Assembly: GCF_004340465.1 (NCBI RefSeq) | Contig: NZ_SLVV01000014.1 | Location: 1 to 45,378, forward strand | Reading direction: 5' to 3' | Origin: Mesobacillus foraminis | GTDB taxonomy: Bacteria > Bacillota > Bacilli > Bacillales > Cytobacillaceae | DNA length: 45,378 nt | Shown: positions 17,223 to 27,036 of the stretch, in pieces | Position numbering within the stretch: position 1 is the stretch's first letter | Layout: each line of letters starts with the position of its first letter | The notes under the pieces: generated by a model | Database searches by the model: none | The model's input: the letters and a program-made list of their open reading frames with translations, nothing else | Told to the model about the DNA's origin: nothing | Translations under genes and position numbers: made by a program

Positions 17223-17510
17223 TTATGTCATGAAATCCCCTGATGAATTCTTTTCAGCTTTTATTTGAACATGAATGTACTCTTTTAATAATGATATTAG
17301 CGAAGAGTAATGTTCTATTAGATGTTGTAAAGTGATCTCTACACTGGCCGGAAAGGCTATTCCCTGTTCTAACATGGTTGAATATCTCTTTACTTGTTTT
17401 TCAAAATACATCAGAACTAGATACGGGCTATCTACTAATAGTTTTTTCATGTAATCATTTACCTGTTCTTCAAGAAATGCAACCCTGTCTTCACTTGGTT
17501 TTTTATTCAT
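17223..17510 (-). CDS. Hypothetical 95-residue helical protein
   Basis: The protein is almost entirely charged and helical (EDRVAFLEEQVNDYMKKLL..., then HLIEHYSSLISLLKEYIHVQ), suggesting a short coiled-coil or helical bundle. No family was recognised. The start ATG at 17510 has GGGAGAG about 9 nt upstream; an in-frame ATG at 17528 has no site. The gene is followed by open intergenic DNA. Confidence 0.55.
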   Translation of the reverse strand: MNKKPSEDRVAFLEEQVNDYMKKLLVDSPYLVLMYFEKQVKRYSTMLEQGIAFPASVEITLQHLIEHYSSLISLLKEYIHVQIKAEKNSSGDFMT

Positions 17511-17650
17511 ATATTGCTTCTCTCCCATTAGTTTTTTACCAAAAAGGAATAAAAATAGGTTCTTTAACTATAAAGCATTTGTTCTTCAAAATTTGTTGTT
17601 TTTTGTAACAACTTTAAGGGCATTCTTCTTTTTTAAATATTTATATATAC

Positions 17651-17788
17651 CTATTTATATTTTTGTTTGTTAAAAAGGAAACGACATGTACCTAACACGA
17701 AAACATGTCTGTCTTGGAAATGGCTGCCAATGGTGATGATCGAATATCCATCAACTATCAAATCCAATTTGTTTTTTCCATCCTGCTT
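17651..17788 (-). pseudogene. Short coding fragment, minus strand
   Basis: A 45-codon frame without a start reads KNKLDLIVDGYSIITIGSH and ends in basic residues at a TAG. The composition is protein-like but no family was recognised. It lies in the 440-bp gap between the helical protein and glcU, whose remaining sequence is AT-rich and otherwise empty. Confidence 0.3.
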
Positions 17789-17872
17789 TCAAAGTAAAAG
17801 AGGGCCCATTAGAAAGGGACCGGTATTTTGCCGATAAAACAACTTTTTATAGGTACTAAAGTCCTTCTTCAA

Positions 17873-17904
17873 GTGCATAAGATTGCTTCCGGAATTGCAC
17901 TCTA
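17873..17904 (+). promoter_or_regulatory. Possible sigma-G promoter of glcU-gdh
   Basis: TGCATA (17874-17879) and CACTCTA (17898-17904) are 18 bp apart. They match the sigma-G pattern (TGAATA ... CATACTA) at 5 of 6 and 5 of 7 positions. In B. subtilis the homologous operon is transcribed in the forespore by sigma-G, so the position 50 bp before the start is sensible. Confidence 0.4.
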
Positions 17905-17954
17905 AAAAGAGTCGCATTCTTTTTTAAAAAATCATTTAAATGGGGTACACACTT

Positions 17955-18809
17955 ATGACGGGAATTCTGTTAGCCCTTCTGGCTGCTGTTACATGGGGCT
18001 CCATTGTCTTTGTAAGCAACAAGCTTGGCGGGGATGAGGACAGCCAAATCCTTGGGACCACGGCTGGAGCCTTAATTTTTGCCATCGTAGTCTACCTTTA
18101 TAAGCAGCCTGATTTGTCACCGCTTATCTGGACTGTCGGGGTGATTTCCGGCTTGTTTTGGTCCGTCGGGCAGAAAAATCAGTTTGGGGCTGTCCGGTAT
18201 TTAGGGGTCGCCAAAACGGCGCCGATGTCGACGGGCTTACAGCTGATTGGGACAACCTTCTTTGGAGTCTTTATTTTTAAGGAGTGGCAAACAACTGCAA
18301 GCATTGTAATTGGACTGGCCGCCCTTGTCTGCATTATTGCCGGCGCTTTGCTGACTTCGCTTAATAAAGGAGAAGGCAACGGGGAGGGGAAGAGCCTCAA
18401 AAAAGGATTTCTTGTCCTGCTTCTTTCCACTGCTGGATATATCGGGTATGTGGTCCTGATCCGCTGGTTCAATATCGATGGCTGGGCTGCCGTCCTCCCT
18501 CAAGGAATTGGGATGGTGGTGGGCGCAATTCTCATGACCATCCGGGACAAGCCCTATAACAAGTATGCCCTGCGCAATACTATAACGGGCATCCTGTGGA
18601 GCACGGGGAACCTCGGGCTTCTGCTTGCCCTGCCTTTAATAGGTGTAGCGACAAGTTTTTCTCTGTCACAAACGGGGATTGTCATTTCCACTATTGGCGG
18701 CCTTTTCTTTTTAAATGAGCGCAAGAGTAAAAAGCAGGTATGGAAAGTGCTGCTGGGGTGTCTGCTGATTATCATTGGCGGCGTGCTGCTGGGCTTTACT
18801 AAGAGATAA
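17955..18809 (+). CDS. glcU: Glucose uptake protein, GRP transporter family
   Basis: The 284-residue membrane protein has about ten hydrophobic segments and matches GlcU/RbsU throughout: GILLALLAAVTWGSIVFVSNKLGG at the start, TAPMSTGLQLIGTTFFGV and GVATSFSLSQTGIVISTIGG later. It imports glucose, probably by proton symport. The start ATG at 17955 aligns with the known N terminus of GlcU and has GGGG upstream; an in-frame ATG at 17940 has no ribosome binding site. It is followed after 15 nt by glucose dehydrogenase, which oxidises the imported sugar directly. Confidence 0.9.
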   Translation: MTGILLALLAAVTWGSIVFVSNKLGGDEDSQILGTTAGALIFAIVVYLYKQPDLSPLIWTVGVISGLFWSVGQKNQFGAVRYLGVAKTAPMSTGLQLIGTTFFGVFIFKEWQTTASIVIGLAALVCIIAGALLTSLNKGEGNGEGKSLKKGFLVLLLSTAGYIGYVVLIRWFNIDGWAAVLPQGIGMVVGAILMTIRDKPYNKYALRNTITGILWSTGNLGLLLALPLIGVATSFSLSQTGIVISTIGGLFFLNERKSKKQVWKVLLGCLLIIIGGVLLGFTKR

Positions 18810-19616
<807 letters not shown>

Positions 19617-19668
19617 GGCATCCGAGGAATGGCAAAAACTTTAAAAATGAAACCTTCCTGCAAAATAA

Positions 19669-19706
19669 AAACGTCTGCCGTCGACGGCAGACGTTTCTCT
19701 TTTTTT
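19669..19706. terminator. Strong terminator after gdh
   Basis: A perfect 12-bp stem AAACGTCTGCCG/CGGCAGACGTTT with a 4-nt loop is followed by CTCTTTTTTT. Symmetry suggests it can also stop the converging minus-strand gene. Confidence 0.9.
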
Positions 19707-19741
19707 GGCTCTATTTCTGGCTCTATTTCTGGCTTATTTCT
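19707..19741. repeat. Three-copy 12-bp tandem repeat
   Basis: GGCTCTATTTCT occurs twice in tandem (19707-19730) and a third copy has lost one base (19731-19741). It lies directly between the gdh terminator and the end of the next gene and probably arose by slippage. Confidence 0.7.
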
Positions 19742-19743
19742 GA

Positions 19744-20055
19744 TTAATGATGGTGCTGATGACCCCAGCCCTTGGATGGATTCGTGATTTCAAACTTTTC
19801 TTCTGGAACATAGAAAAATTGAATCCAGACTCCATCAAGCCATTCTTCGTCCCGCTTGTCCAATAAAACTGGGATATCTTTATCAGTTTGGACAATTTCA
19901 TCATGTTCCTTTGGATCGTCAAAAGTGAGCGCATAATGAGCATGGTTTCCATGCATTTCTGTTATCACAACTCTAGGATATTTTCCTTTCTGCTCTGGCT
20001 CACTTAATAGTGAATTTATTATTTTAGCTGCGTTACGGTTCATTTTAGCTTTCAT
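19744..20055 (-). CDS. Hypothetical 103-residue protein with a His-rich tail
   Basis: The protein has a conserved-looking core (YPRVVITEMHGNHAHYALTFDD...DGVWIQFFYVPEEKFEI) and ends in GWGHQHHH, which may bind metal. No family was recognised. The start ATG at 20055 has GGGAG 8 nt upstream; an alternative ATG at 20088 would add 11 residues (MHHDENPGVND) and has AAGGA very close. It converges with gdh. Confidence 0.6.
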   Translation of the reverse strand: MKAKMNRNAAKIINSLLSEPEQKGKYPRVVITEMHGNHAHYALTFDDPKEHDEIVQTDKDIPVLLDKRDEEWLDGVWIQFFYVPEEKFEITNPSKGWGHQHHH

Positions 20056-20288
20056 ATCATTCACTCCCGGGTTTTCGTCATGATGCATGCTTCCTTTTTA
20101 CTATACCCAATATTGGCTGTCTCCTAAAGTAATTGAGCTTGGGAATCGATGCTGAAGAAATCATTAAACCTGTATAACACGAAAGAATCAATACACCTGA
20201 AGGAAAGTTACTACACTTATTTACCTTTGGCCCACTCCAATTAGACTTTATTTGCATAGGCATATAAAGAAAAAGGAGGTAAGGCTAG

Positions 20289-20519
20289 ATGTATCCTTAT
20301 AGAAATGCATACCATCGGAATGATGAAAGGTTTCTCGGCTTTTGGGGCTTGCCCCTGGCAGGTGCCTTTCTTGGCGGATTAATCGGCGGAGGAATAGGGG
20401 GAGCGTTTGGAAGCCGTCCCTGGGGATATCCTTATCCGGTCTATGGCGGCTACCCGGGCTACGGCTATCCTGGCTATGGCTACCCTGGGTATGGATATCC
20501 CGGTTTCCGGCCGTACTAA
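20289..20519 (+). CDS. Small Gly/Tyr-repeat protein, spore-coat-like
   Basis: The 76-residue protein has a hydrophobic glycine-zipper centre (GAFLGGLIGGGIGGAFG, about 25-41) followed by four GYPGY-type repeats to the end (YGGYPGYGYPGYGYPGYGYPG). AAAGGAGG lies 9 nt before the ATG. The composition is like small coat- or exosporium-associated proteins of spore formers, but this is inference from composition only. The DNA of the repeats is a 15-18-bp tandem array and so can change length by slippage. A terminator follows. Confidence 0.7.
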   Translation: MYPYRNAYHRNDERFLGFWGLPLAGAFLGGLIGGGIGGAFGSRPWGYPYPVYGGYPGYGYPGYGYPGYGYPGFRPY

Positions 20520-20552
20520 GGACATTCCCATTTAAAATAGCAAGAAGCAAAC

Positions 20553-20592
20553 AAAAAACTTTGGAATGGTATTTCCAGAGTTTTTTGTTTTT
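20553..20592 (+). terminator. Terminator of the Gly/Tyr-repeat gene
   Basis: AAAAAACTTTGGAA pairs with TTCCAGAGTTTTTT (two mismatches) around a 6-nt loop, followed by GTTTTTC. Confidence 0.8.
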
Positions 20593-20729
20593 CTTAGATT
20601 TTCACCTTTATAGACAAAATTAAGAAAACCTTAAGAGTCTCTTAAAAAAAACTTTAGAAATGGTGTATATACTATGGGTACTAAGGCAGCCTGCTGAAAA
20701 TTTTTAAGAAATATTAGGAGGAAGATTAA

Positions 20730-21299
20730 TTGGAAGATTCGATTATGTTTACCATTCACTCATGGCCTATTTTAGTGTCCGCATTCTGTATTTTTTTGCT
20801 GTACCTGTTTTTTGGAACAAAGTATCGGGCGGGACAGAATCTTGTACTCATCACATTTGCACTGTATCTGTCAGCCGTCATCCATTTAGTGTTCTTTCCG
20901 ATTGAGGTGAATATCGGGAAGTATGCAAATCTTACACCGTGGTATAAAACGATCAATTTCATCCCAATTTTAACGATCGATCTGACAACCTTTGTGTTAA
21001 ATATTCTCATGCTGCTGCCGTTTGGAATGTATTTACCATTAATATTCGGTAAAGCAGACTCAGTAAAAACCATCATGAAGAAAGGTTTATTATTCAGTTT
21101 TACACTGGAGACACTCCAATTAATCATTAGGATCACTTTGGGGAGCGGCAGGAGCACGGATGTGAATGACTTGATTGCAAATACCCTTGGAGCTGTGATT
21201 GGATACTTGATATTTAGGAAAATGTATAAAATTAAAGCACTGAAATCAATTCTGTCTAAGCTAATGGTAAAAGAGAAAAAACTGGAATATCAGGGATAA
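20730..21299 (+). CDS. VanZ family membrane protein
   Basis: The 189-residue protein has four to five membrane segments and the VanZ pattern: NILMLLPFGMYLPLIF near 90-105 and GRSTDVNDLIANTLGAVIGYL near 138-158. VanZ proteins lower susceptibility to teicoplanin-type antibiotics in some bacteria, but most members have unknown roles. The start is TTG at 20730 with TAGGAGGA 7 nt upstream; the ATG at 20745 is too far from that site. Monocistronic. Confidence 0.85.
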   Translation: MEDSIMFTIHSWPILVSAFCIFLLYLFFGTKYRAGQNLVLITFALYLSAVIHLVFFPIEVNIGKYANLTPWYKTINFIPILTIDLTTFVLNILMLLPFGMYLPLIFGKADSVKTIMKKGLLFSFTLETLQLIIRITLGSGRSTDVNDLIANTLGAVIGYLIFRKMYKIKALKSILSKLMVKEKKLEYQG

Positions 21300-21505
21300 T
21301 CGATCCCCAGTCTCTTGTTTGGAGCAGTTTTGACATGAGCAAAATGATACTGGCTGCAGGCGGGATGAACTGATTGCCAGCCGGATTGGGTTGCACCTGT
21401 TCAACTAGGGGTACCAGATAAAAACAAGCTGGAGTTTTTTTATAAGTGCCCGTTACATAAGGGACTATGTCTTTCCATATAACATCATTCCTATCGGCAA
21501 AACAA

Positions 21506-21548
21506 GAAATCCGGGGTGCATGCTGAGCTTCCCGGATTTCTTTATTTA
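21506..21548. terminator. Terminator shared by the VanZ-like and OYE genes
   Basis: A perfect 10-bp stem GAAATCCGGG/CCCGGATTTC with a 15-nt loop lies between two converging genes, followed on the plus strand by TTTATTTAT. A T-run is also near on the other strand. Confidence 0.75.
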
Positions 21549-21562
21549 TATATTTTCTATTT

Positions 21563-22708
21563 TTATGAAACTCCCGGAAACCATCCAGGGGTGTTAACAA
21601 TGGCATTCCACAATGGATCAGGAACGACCAATTCTTCTTGTTTGCTCTTGTCCAGCTGCGTTACAATTTCGGCTTCTTTTCCTTCTTGGACCTTTTGAAC
21701 CCAATCAGGATCAATGATCAGCTCTCTCCCTAATGCCAGTAAAGGAACTCCTGTCTTAAAGGCTTTGCGGGCATCTTCAGCAGAGTAGATCGAACCGACG
21801 CCGATCAATGGGACGCGATTGTCGATCGTTTCAAGCAGATAATCAATCCTCGTTTTAGTAAGGTCCTCAACACCTCTTCTTGGCGCAGAAAAGAAATCAT
21901 TTAAAGAAACATGCAGATAATCCAGGCCTTTCCCGGCTAAAGCATCGACCAGCTTGAGAGTATCGCCCATTGTAATTCCCGGTGTTTCCGGCTCTTCCGG
22001 CGAGAAACGGTAGCCGACAATGAAAGGAGCTTTTGCATGTTCTTTCACTGTCTTTTTGATTTCATCGACAATGGCAAGAGGGAAGACCATCCGCTTCTCC
22101 AGACTGCCGCCAAACCGATCTTCACGTCGATTTGAATGAGGGGAGAAAAATTGCTGGATCAGGTAGCCGTTTGCTCCATGAATTTCAACGCCGTCAAATC
22201 CGGCTTCAATCGCACGGCGGGTGGTTTCTCCGAAAGCATCGATGATTTCTTCCACTTCTGCTTCCGTTAACGCCCTCGGCTTTACATCCGGTTCATCAGT
22301 GGAAACGCCGCCTTTTTCAGCCGGCACATCACTTGCAGAGACAATTTCCCCATTTGGAACCAGTTCTGGTGGACACATTCTTCCCCCATGGAAAATTTGC
22401 AGGACCGCTTTTGCGCCTTGTTCCTTGATGGCTTCCGCAAGCTGCTTCAAACTCGGAATCATGCCATCATGGTCTGCGCCAAATTGGCCATGGAATCCTT
22501 TTCCATTCGGAGTGACATATGTACAGGCTGTAATCACCATGCTTACACCCTTCGAGCGGCGGGCATAATAGTTCACTTCTGCATCGGTAACACTTCCGTC
22601 GGGGTTCGAGGAGAAGTTCGTCATTGGCGCCATTGCGATGCGGTTCTTTAACTCGACCCCATTTGGGAGCGTATAGGTTGACAGCAAAGGCTCATTGTCT
22701 GGGTTCAT
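21563..22708 (-). CDS. NADH:flavin oxidoreductase, old yellow enzyme family
   Basis: The 381-residue FMN enzyme matches OYE/YqiG-type ene-reductases. His177 and Asn180 in VEIHGANGYLIQQFFSP bind the substrate carbonyl or nitro group, Tyr182 is the proton donor, and the barrel signature NRREDRFGGSLEKR follows. IGVGSIYSAEDA and LALGRELIIDPDW form the phosphate site. It reduces activated C=C bonds or nitro compounds at the expense of NAD(P)H. GGAGGAAG lies 9 nt before the ATG. No partner gene is adjacent. Confidence 0.9.
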   Translation of the reverse strand: MNPDNEPLLSTYTLPNGVELKNRIAMAPMTNFSSNPDGSVTDAEVNYYARRSKGVSMVITACTYVTPNGKGFHGQFGADHDGMIPSLKQLAEAIKEQGAKAVLQIFHGGRMCPPELVPNGEIVSASDVPAEKGGVSTDEPDVKPRALTEAEVEEIIDAFGETTRRAIEAGFDGVEIHGANGYLIQQFFSPHSNRREDRFGGSLEKRMVFPLAIVDEIKKTVKEHAKAPFIVGYRFSPEEPETPGITMGDTLKLVDALAGKGLDYLHVSLNDFFSAPRRGVEDLTKTRIDYLLETIDNRVPLIGVGSIYSAEDARKAFKTGVPLLALGRELIIDPDWVQKVQEGKEAEIVTQLDKSKQEELVVPDPLWNAIVNTPGWFPGVS

Positions 22709-23241
22709 GTTTATGCTTCCTCCTTGTTGAGGTAAATTTAAAAAATCTTTACTTCACTTAAGCTTGGCAAATATGCTGCATCTTATGAAAAATCATAAGC
22801 AATTATATATTTTACATTCCATAGAACAGCAGAGGAAATAAAATGCCTCTTCATGGAAATGGAAGGAGGTTTTGGAGGAACAAGAAAGCTGTTATTCGGT
22901 TAGCGAATCTATACGCAGAAGGTAAAAATTTGGACGATTTTACAATCCAAAAGGGTATGGTTTTAATAGGGAAAAAGCAATCCTTATAATCGAAAACTGG
23001 GACAGAAGACGGACTGCATGAAGACAAAAAGACTAGGAGGAAAGAACCTTTTGTAAAATTCTAAAAATTTAGTAAACAAACGAAACTAGTGAAATGGTAA
23101 AATAATCAAGATGAAGTTTGCTGATAGGGAGGTGGTGTCTATAAATCAATTTTACTATTGAAATAAACGGCGGAGTTGAGAAGGCAGTACTATGGGATTA
23201 AAAGATTAAGGGAAATGTAATATAACCTGAGGGGGAAAATC
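22709..23241. other. Intergenic region ahead of the pectate lyase
   Basis: Holds one possible 48-codon gene (22843-22989, listed separately). The rest is AT-rich with no recognised cre site or terminator. GAGGGGG at about 23230 is the ribosome binding site of the pectate lyase. Confidence 0.4.
22843..22989 (+). CDS. Possible 48-residue small protein
   Basis: The frame reads MPLHGNGRRFWRNKK, then LANLYAEGKNLDDFTIQKG, and ends at TAA. GAGGAAA lies 7 nt before the ATG. Basic N terminus, then a mixed segment; no family was recognised. It could be a real small gene or the end of a decayed one. Confidence 0.35.
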   Translation: MPLHGNGRRFWRNKKAVIRLANLYAEGKNLDDFTIQKGMVLIGKKQSL

Positions 23242-24903
23242 ATGAAATACGATAAGGCTTTTATATGGCTGCTTGTTCTGTCCGTACTGGCTTCATCGGT
23301 ATTATTGGGTGAAAGTAGAACAGCAGAGGCGGCCGCAATTGATTCAATTCCAAACACGACAAGAAGTATTAAGGATTACGACAAAAGCTTTTTGTCCGTA
23401 CCTGGTTTTGCTTCATTGGGAGTGAATGAACGAAGGAGTTACATAGACACCCCGTATTATCGTCAGGTTAAAACTGGGAGAGAGTTTTTGCAGGCTATTT
23501 TAGATGCAAGAAGCGGCAGTGTAAAAGTAATTGAAGTCGCGAAAGACCTAAACTTGGGATGGACTGATTTAAACCTGACTTCAGAAGAAGCGAAAAAGTA
23601 TAATTTTATCACAAAATATCGAAATCCCATGAATGGATTCACCAATCCTGCGATTGCTGCCTCTGGTGTATCACAATTAAATATTGCCAATGTAGATGGG
23701 TTAACGATTTTTTCGAAAAAAGGGAAAACCATCAGACATGCAGAAATAAAATTGCAAGCATCGAGCAAAGATCTGATTTTGAGGAATTTGAATTTTGATG
23801 GAATGTGGCAATGGGATGATACCGGGAAACATAAGGAAGTAGGCTGGTCTTTTATTAAAGTGAATGGTGCAAATAATGTATGGATCGACCATTGTACTTT
23901 TTCGATTGCTGCCGATGGATTAATTGACCTCGAAAATGGCGCTTCCAATGTAACCATTTCATGGTCTGAATTCGGACTGCAGGCCAGCGAAAATCCTCCT
24001 CCTGACAGTGATATCTATCAATCCATTTCTTTTATGGAAAGTAAATACGTTTCAAATGAGCTTGGTCCAGACAGTGTCTACTTTAAGATGCGGAATGCAG
24101 GCGCTACGAAAGAACAGATCATGGCTTATGCTGCTTACCACAGTAAGGGCCATTTAAATGGTTCAGGAGATAAAGACTATGTCAATTATGTAGATAAAAA
24201 TGGTGTGGAAGTGAAAGACGGAAATCAACGAATCCGGCTGACCATTGCCCATTCCCGCTATAACAATATTGGGCAAAGAATTCCGATGATCCGTCAGGGT
24301 GTTGGTCATATGTATAATTGCTATATTGATAATTCCACCCATAATGATGTACTGGAAAATGTTGAAGCTATTGCGGCTTATGGAACTGATACGCTGTCAC
24401 GCGCCCTGAATGCCAGAAATGGTGCTTCGATTGCTGCAGATTCTTGTGTGTTTAATGATATTAACGAGCCGATTACAGGAGCGGAAATTCAAGGTCTGGA
24501 TACCGCAAATATGGATCAAGCCTGGGCTGAACGATTCCAGCACGCTTATAACCAAAATTTAATCGTAAACTCACAGCTAACCAATCAATTTGGAAGTTAT
24601 ACAGGGAGCAGCTGGGATCATTATGGAGAAAACCTCTTCACAAAAGGTTTTACCTGGTATGACAAATCCACGATTGGAAAGTGGTCATGGTCTTCCCATA
24701 TTGTGGGGAGCGAGGAGATGAGCAAAACAAATCCCCCTGCAGAGCCATTTACCTTCCAGTATAATTATAGTGAAAAGCTGCCTTATGCATATAATGTGGT
24801 TCCATTAGACAGTGTTTTGCAAACGTTAACATCCTATGCAGGCGCAGGCAAAGTGAATATGAGTCCTGTAGATTGGCTTAAAACAGAATATAGTACGAAG
24901 TAA
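23242..24903 (+). CDS. Secreted pectate lyase, polysaccharide lyase family 1
   Basis: The 553-residue precursor has a Sec signal peptide (about 1-30, ending TAEA). The parallel beta-helix core shows VWIDHCTFS at 213-221 with Asp216 and calcium-ligand region ADGLIDLENGASNVTIS at 224-240, and the catalytic R-x-P-x-x-R at 346-351 (RIPMIR). It cleaves polygalacturonate by beta-elimination outside the cell. The segment from about 285 to 330 with KDYVNYVDKNG is longer than in short PL1 enzymes. The ATG follows GAGGGGG by about 7 nt. No pectin-degradation genes are adjacent, so the unsaturated products are probably handled elsewhere. Confidence 0.9.
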   Translation: MKYDKAFIWLLVLSVLASSVLLGESRTAEAAAIDSIPNTTRSIKDYDKSFLSVPGFASLGVNERRSYIDTPYYRQVKTGREFLQAILDARSGSVKVIEVAKDLNLGWTDLNLTSEEAKKYNFITKYRNPMNGFTNPAIAASGVSQLNIANVDGLTIFSKKGKTIRHAEIKLQASSKDLILRNLNFDGMWQWDDTGKHKEVGWSFIKVNGANNVWIDHCTFSIAADGLIDLENGASNVTISWSEFGLQASENPPPDSDIYQSISFMESKYVSNELGPDSVYFKMRNAGATKEQIMAYAAYHSKGHLNGSGDKDYVNYVDKNGVEVKDGNQRIRLTIAHSRYNNIGQRIPMIRQGVGHMYNCYIDNSTHNDVLENVEAIAAYGTDTLSRALNARNGASIAADSCVFNDINEPITGAEIQGLDTANMDQAWAERFQHAYNQNLIVNSQLTNQFGSYTGSSWDHYGENLFTKGFTWYDKSTIGKWSWSSHIVGSEEMSKTNPPAEPFTFQYNYSEKLPYAYNVVPLDSVLQTLTSYAGAGKVNMSPVDWLKTEYSTK

Positions 24904-24986
24904 AACGGAATCGTGCAGCCAGCTCAGTGTAGCCTAAGGACGTGTTGGCATGATGAGTAAATGGAGCCAAAGGGGAACTCTGAAAA

Positions 24987-25160
24987 GTGAAGAGACTTCC
25001 AAGAGGAGTTCATGAATTCAAAAACCCCACTTCTGCAACCGTGAAAAGTGTTTTATCAGGGAACAGAACATATAGGGTTTCTGTATGTGCTCCGAAACCG
25101 CTCGAAGAACTTGAGCAAGGATTGATGATCCTTAAACGTTTGCTTTATAATCTTAGCTAA
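24987..25160 (+). CDS. Possible 57-residue small protein or fragment
   Basis: From a GTG at 24987 the frame reads KRLPRGVHEFKNPTSATVK, then GNRTYRVSVCAPKPLEELEQ and KRLLYNLS. The pattern is strongly protein-like (basic beta part and C-terminal helix). AAGGGGA lies about 10 nt upstream. No family was recognised. A perfect terminator follows 8 bp after the stop, which supports a real transcript. The remaining 24904-25277 region holds nothing else. Confidence 0.45.
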   Translation: MKRLPRGVHEFKNPTSATVKSVLSGNRTYRVSVCAPKPLEELEQGLMILKRLLYNLS

Positions 25161-25167
25161 TTTGTTT

Positions 25168-25199
25168 GCCATACAATTATTATATTGTATGGCTTTTTT
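25168..25199 (+). terminator. Terminator after the 57-residue frame
   Basis: A perfect 10-bp stem GCCATACAAT/ATTGTATGGC with a 6-nt loop is followed by TTTTTT. Confidence 0.9.
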
Positions 25200-25277
25200 G
25201 ATGCGTGTTATGATGATTCAAATCAAGTTGGAGGTTATAAAAATTTGAATTAGGTTTTTTAGAAAAGGGGTTAGGAG

Positions 25278-26573
25278 ATGTTACAGAAAGATCGTGTAAA
25301 AGCGTTGGACGTTCAAACAGATACGATACAAAGCTACATTCAATCGTCAGAAAAACGAAATTCGTTATACAAGCGTACGTTAACCATTGTAAGTATTTCA
25401 CAAATTTTTGGTGGGGCAGGTTTGGCTGCAGGAGTTACGGTGGGTGCCCTTCTTGCACAGCAGATGCTCGGTACTGATGCGTTTGCTGGACTTCCTTCAG
25501 CTCTGCTGACATTAGGGTCAGCTGGAGCAGCTTTGCTGGTTGGGAGACTCTCTCAGCGCCATGGGCGCCGGACTGGCCTGACAGCAGGTTTTATGATCGG
25601 TGGACTCGGAGCCATAGGGGTTATAATTGCAGCAATAATAAATAGTATTTTCCTGTTATTTGCTTCCCTGCTTATTTATGGTGCGGGGGGCGCAACAAAT
25701 TTACAAGCTCGTTATGCAGGCACGGACTTGGCGAATAGTAAACAGCGGGCAAAAGCCATTAGTACGACGATGGTTTTTACCACATTTGGTGCAGTAGCAG
25801 GTCCAAATTTAGTAAATGTGATGGGGAATTTCGCTGTTTCTATTGGCTTTCCATCCCTTTCTGGTCCTTTCATTTTAGCAGCGGCAGCTTATATTTTAGC
25901 AGGTTTGGTCCTTTTCATTTTGCTTCGTCCAGAACCATTAGTTATAGCAAGAGCGATTGAAGCGACAAGTCAGGAACGTAACGAAAAAGGATATTTGCCA
26001 GCAATTGATCATACTGAAAATAAAAGAGGCATAATCGTTGGTGCAACGGTCATGGTTCTTACTCAAATTGTAATGGTAGCGATCATGACGATGACACCAG
26101 TTCATATGAGACATCATGGCCACGACCTGGGTGCAGTAGGTCTTGTTATTGGTTTTCATATAGGTGCCATGTATCTTCCTTCACTGGTTACAGGTGTCCT
26201 TGTTGATAAGCTGGGGCGAACGGCAATGGCTATTGCCTCGGGAACTACATTGCTTCTGGCAGGGGTAATAGGAGGATTTGCACCAGGAGATTCTATAGTT
26301 CTGCTGATTATATCTCTTTCTTTACTTGGGTTAGGATGGAACTTTGGTTTAATAAGCGGGACTGCGCTTATTGTTGATTCAACTGAAAGTTCTACACGAG
26401 CTAAAACTCAAGGTACAGTGGATGTTTTGATTGCACTGTCAGGAGCAGCTGGGGGAGCCTTGTCTGGAATGGTTGTAGAAGGCTCCAGTTTTCTTACATT
26501 ATCGTTAACTGGAGGAATTTTATCCTTATTGCTAATTCCAGTAGTGATATGGTCTCGTGGTGGTAAAAATTAG
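25278..26573 (+). CDS. MFS transporter
   Basis: The 431-residue protein has about twelve membrane segments. The motif-A region between segments 2 and 3 reads GRLSQRHGRRTGL (about 93-105), and the corresponding GVLVDKLGRTAM occurs near 314, as expected for the two MFS halves. A 35-residue hydrophilic N terminus precedes the first segment. Substrate unknown; probably drug or metabolite efflux. GGAG lies directly before the ATG, with GGGG further upstream. It is monocistronic, with 190 bp before the next gene and no clear terminator. Confidence 0.85.
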   Translation: MLQKDRVKALDVQTDTIQSYIQSSEKRNSLYKRTLTIVSISQIFGGAGLAAGVTVGALLAQQMLGTDAFAGLPSALLTLGSAGAALLVGRLSQRHGRRTGLTAGFMIGGLGAIGVIIAAIINSIFLLFASLLIYGAGGATNLQARYAGTDLANSKQRAKAISTTMVFTTFGAVAGPNLVNVMGNFAVSIGFPSLSGPFILAAAAYILAGLVLFILLRPEPLVIARAIEATSQERNEKGYLPAIDHTENKRGIIVGATVMVLTQIVMVAIMTMTPVHMRHHGHDLGAVGLVIGFHIGAMYLPSLVTGVLVDKLGRTAMAIASGTTLLLAGVIGGFAPGDSIVLLIISLSLLGLGWNFGLISGTALIVDSTESSTRAKTQGTVDVLIALSGAAGGALSGMVVEGSSFLTLSLTGGILSLLLIPVVIWSRGGKN

Positions 26574-26763
26574 CAAGATTGTTTTTAAATCATGAAAGTT
26601 GGTAACCTGACAAAGATAGAAACAAAGATAAGTTTAATTGGGCTGTGAAACTGAACAGCATGGAAATGTTTTTTTCAGAAGAGATGTGCAGGGCACTTAA
26701 TTGTGTTTATTACTTGTCATTCAGTAAATAATCCTTAAAATAAGGAAGGAAAGGTGTGGACAT

Positions 26764-27036
26764 ATGGAAGATAAGCGATTTAAAATTGCACACCGGGAAG
26801 CAATCATCGGTGTCATTCTTGTGTTAGTCAACTTTGCCATCTGGTATGGCTTTGCGTATGGTCTCGGAAATCAGGATCCGGCGACATATGCGTACATTCT
26901 CGGTTTTCCGGCATGGTTCTTTTACAGCTGCATTGCCGGTACGATTTTCATGATCTTGTTAATAGTTGCGGTTATGAAGTTCGGCTTTACCGAAGTTTCA
27001 CTTGAAGAGGAAGATGAAGAATGCACTGGCAAGTAA
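26764..27036 (+). CDS. YhdT family (DUF997) membrane protein, small partner of PanF
   Basis: The 90-residue protein has two membrane segments (about 12-32 and 44-70) and an acidic tail. This family is almost always encoded before the sodium/pantothenate symporter, as here. It overlaps panF by 16 bp, so the two are translationally coupled. Its role, perhaps as an accessory subunit, is unproven. GGAAAGGTG lies about 9 nt before the ATG. Confidence 0.85.
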   Translation: MEDKRFKIAHREAIIGVILVLVNFAIWYGFAYGLGNQDPATYAYILGFPAWFFYSCIAGTIFMILLIVAVMKFGFTEVSLEEEDEECTGK

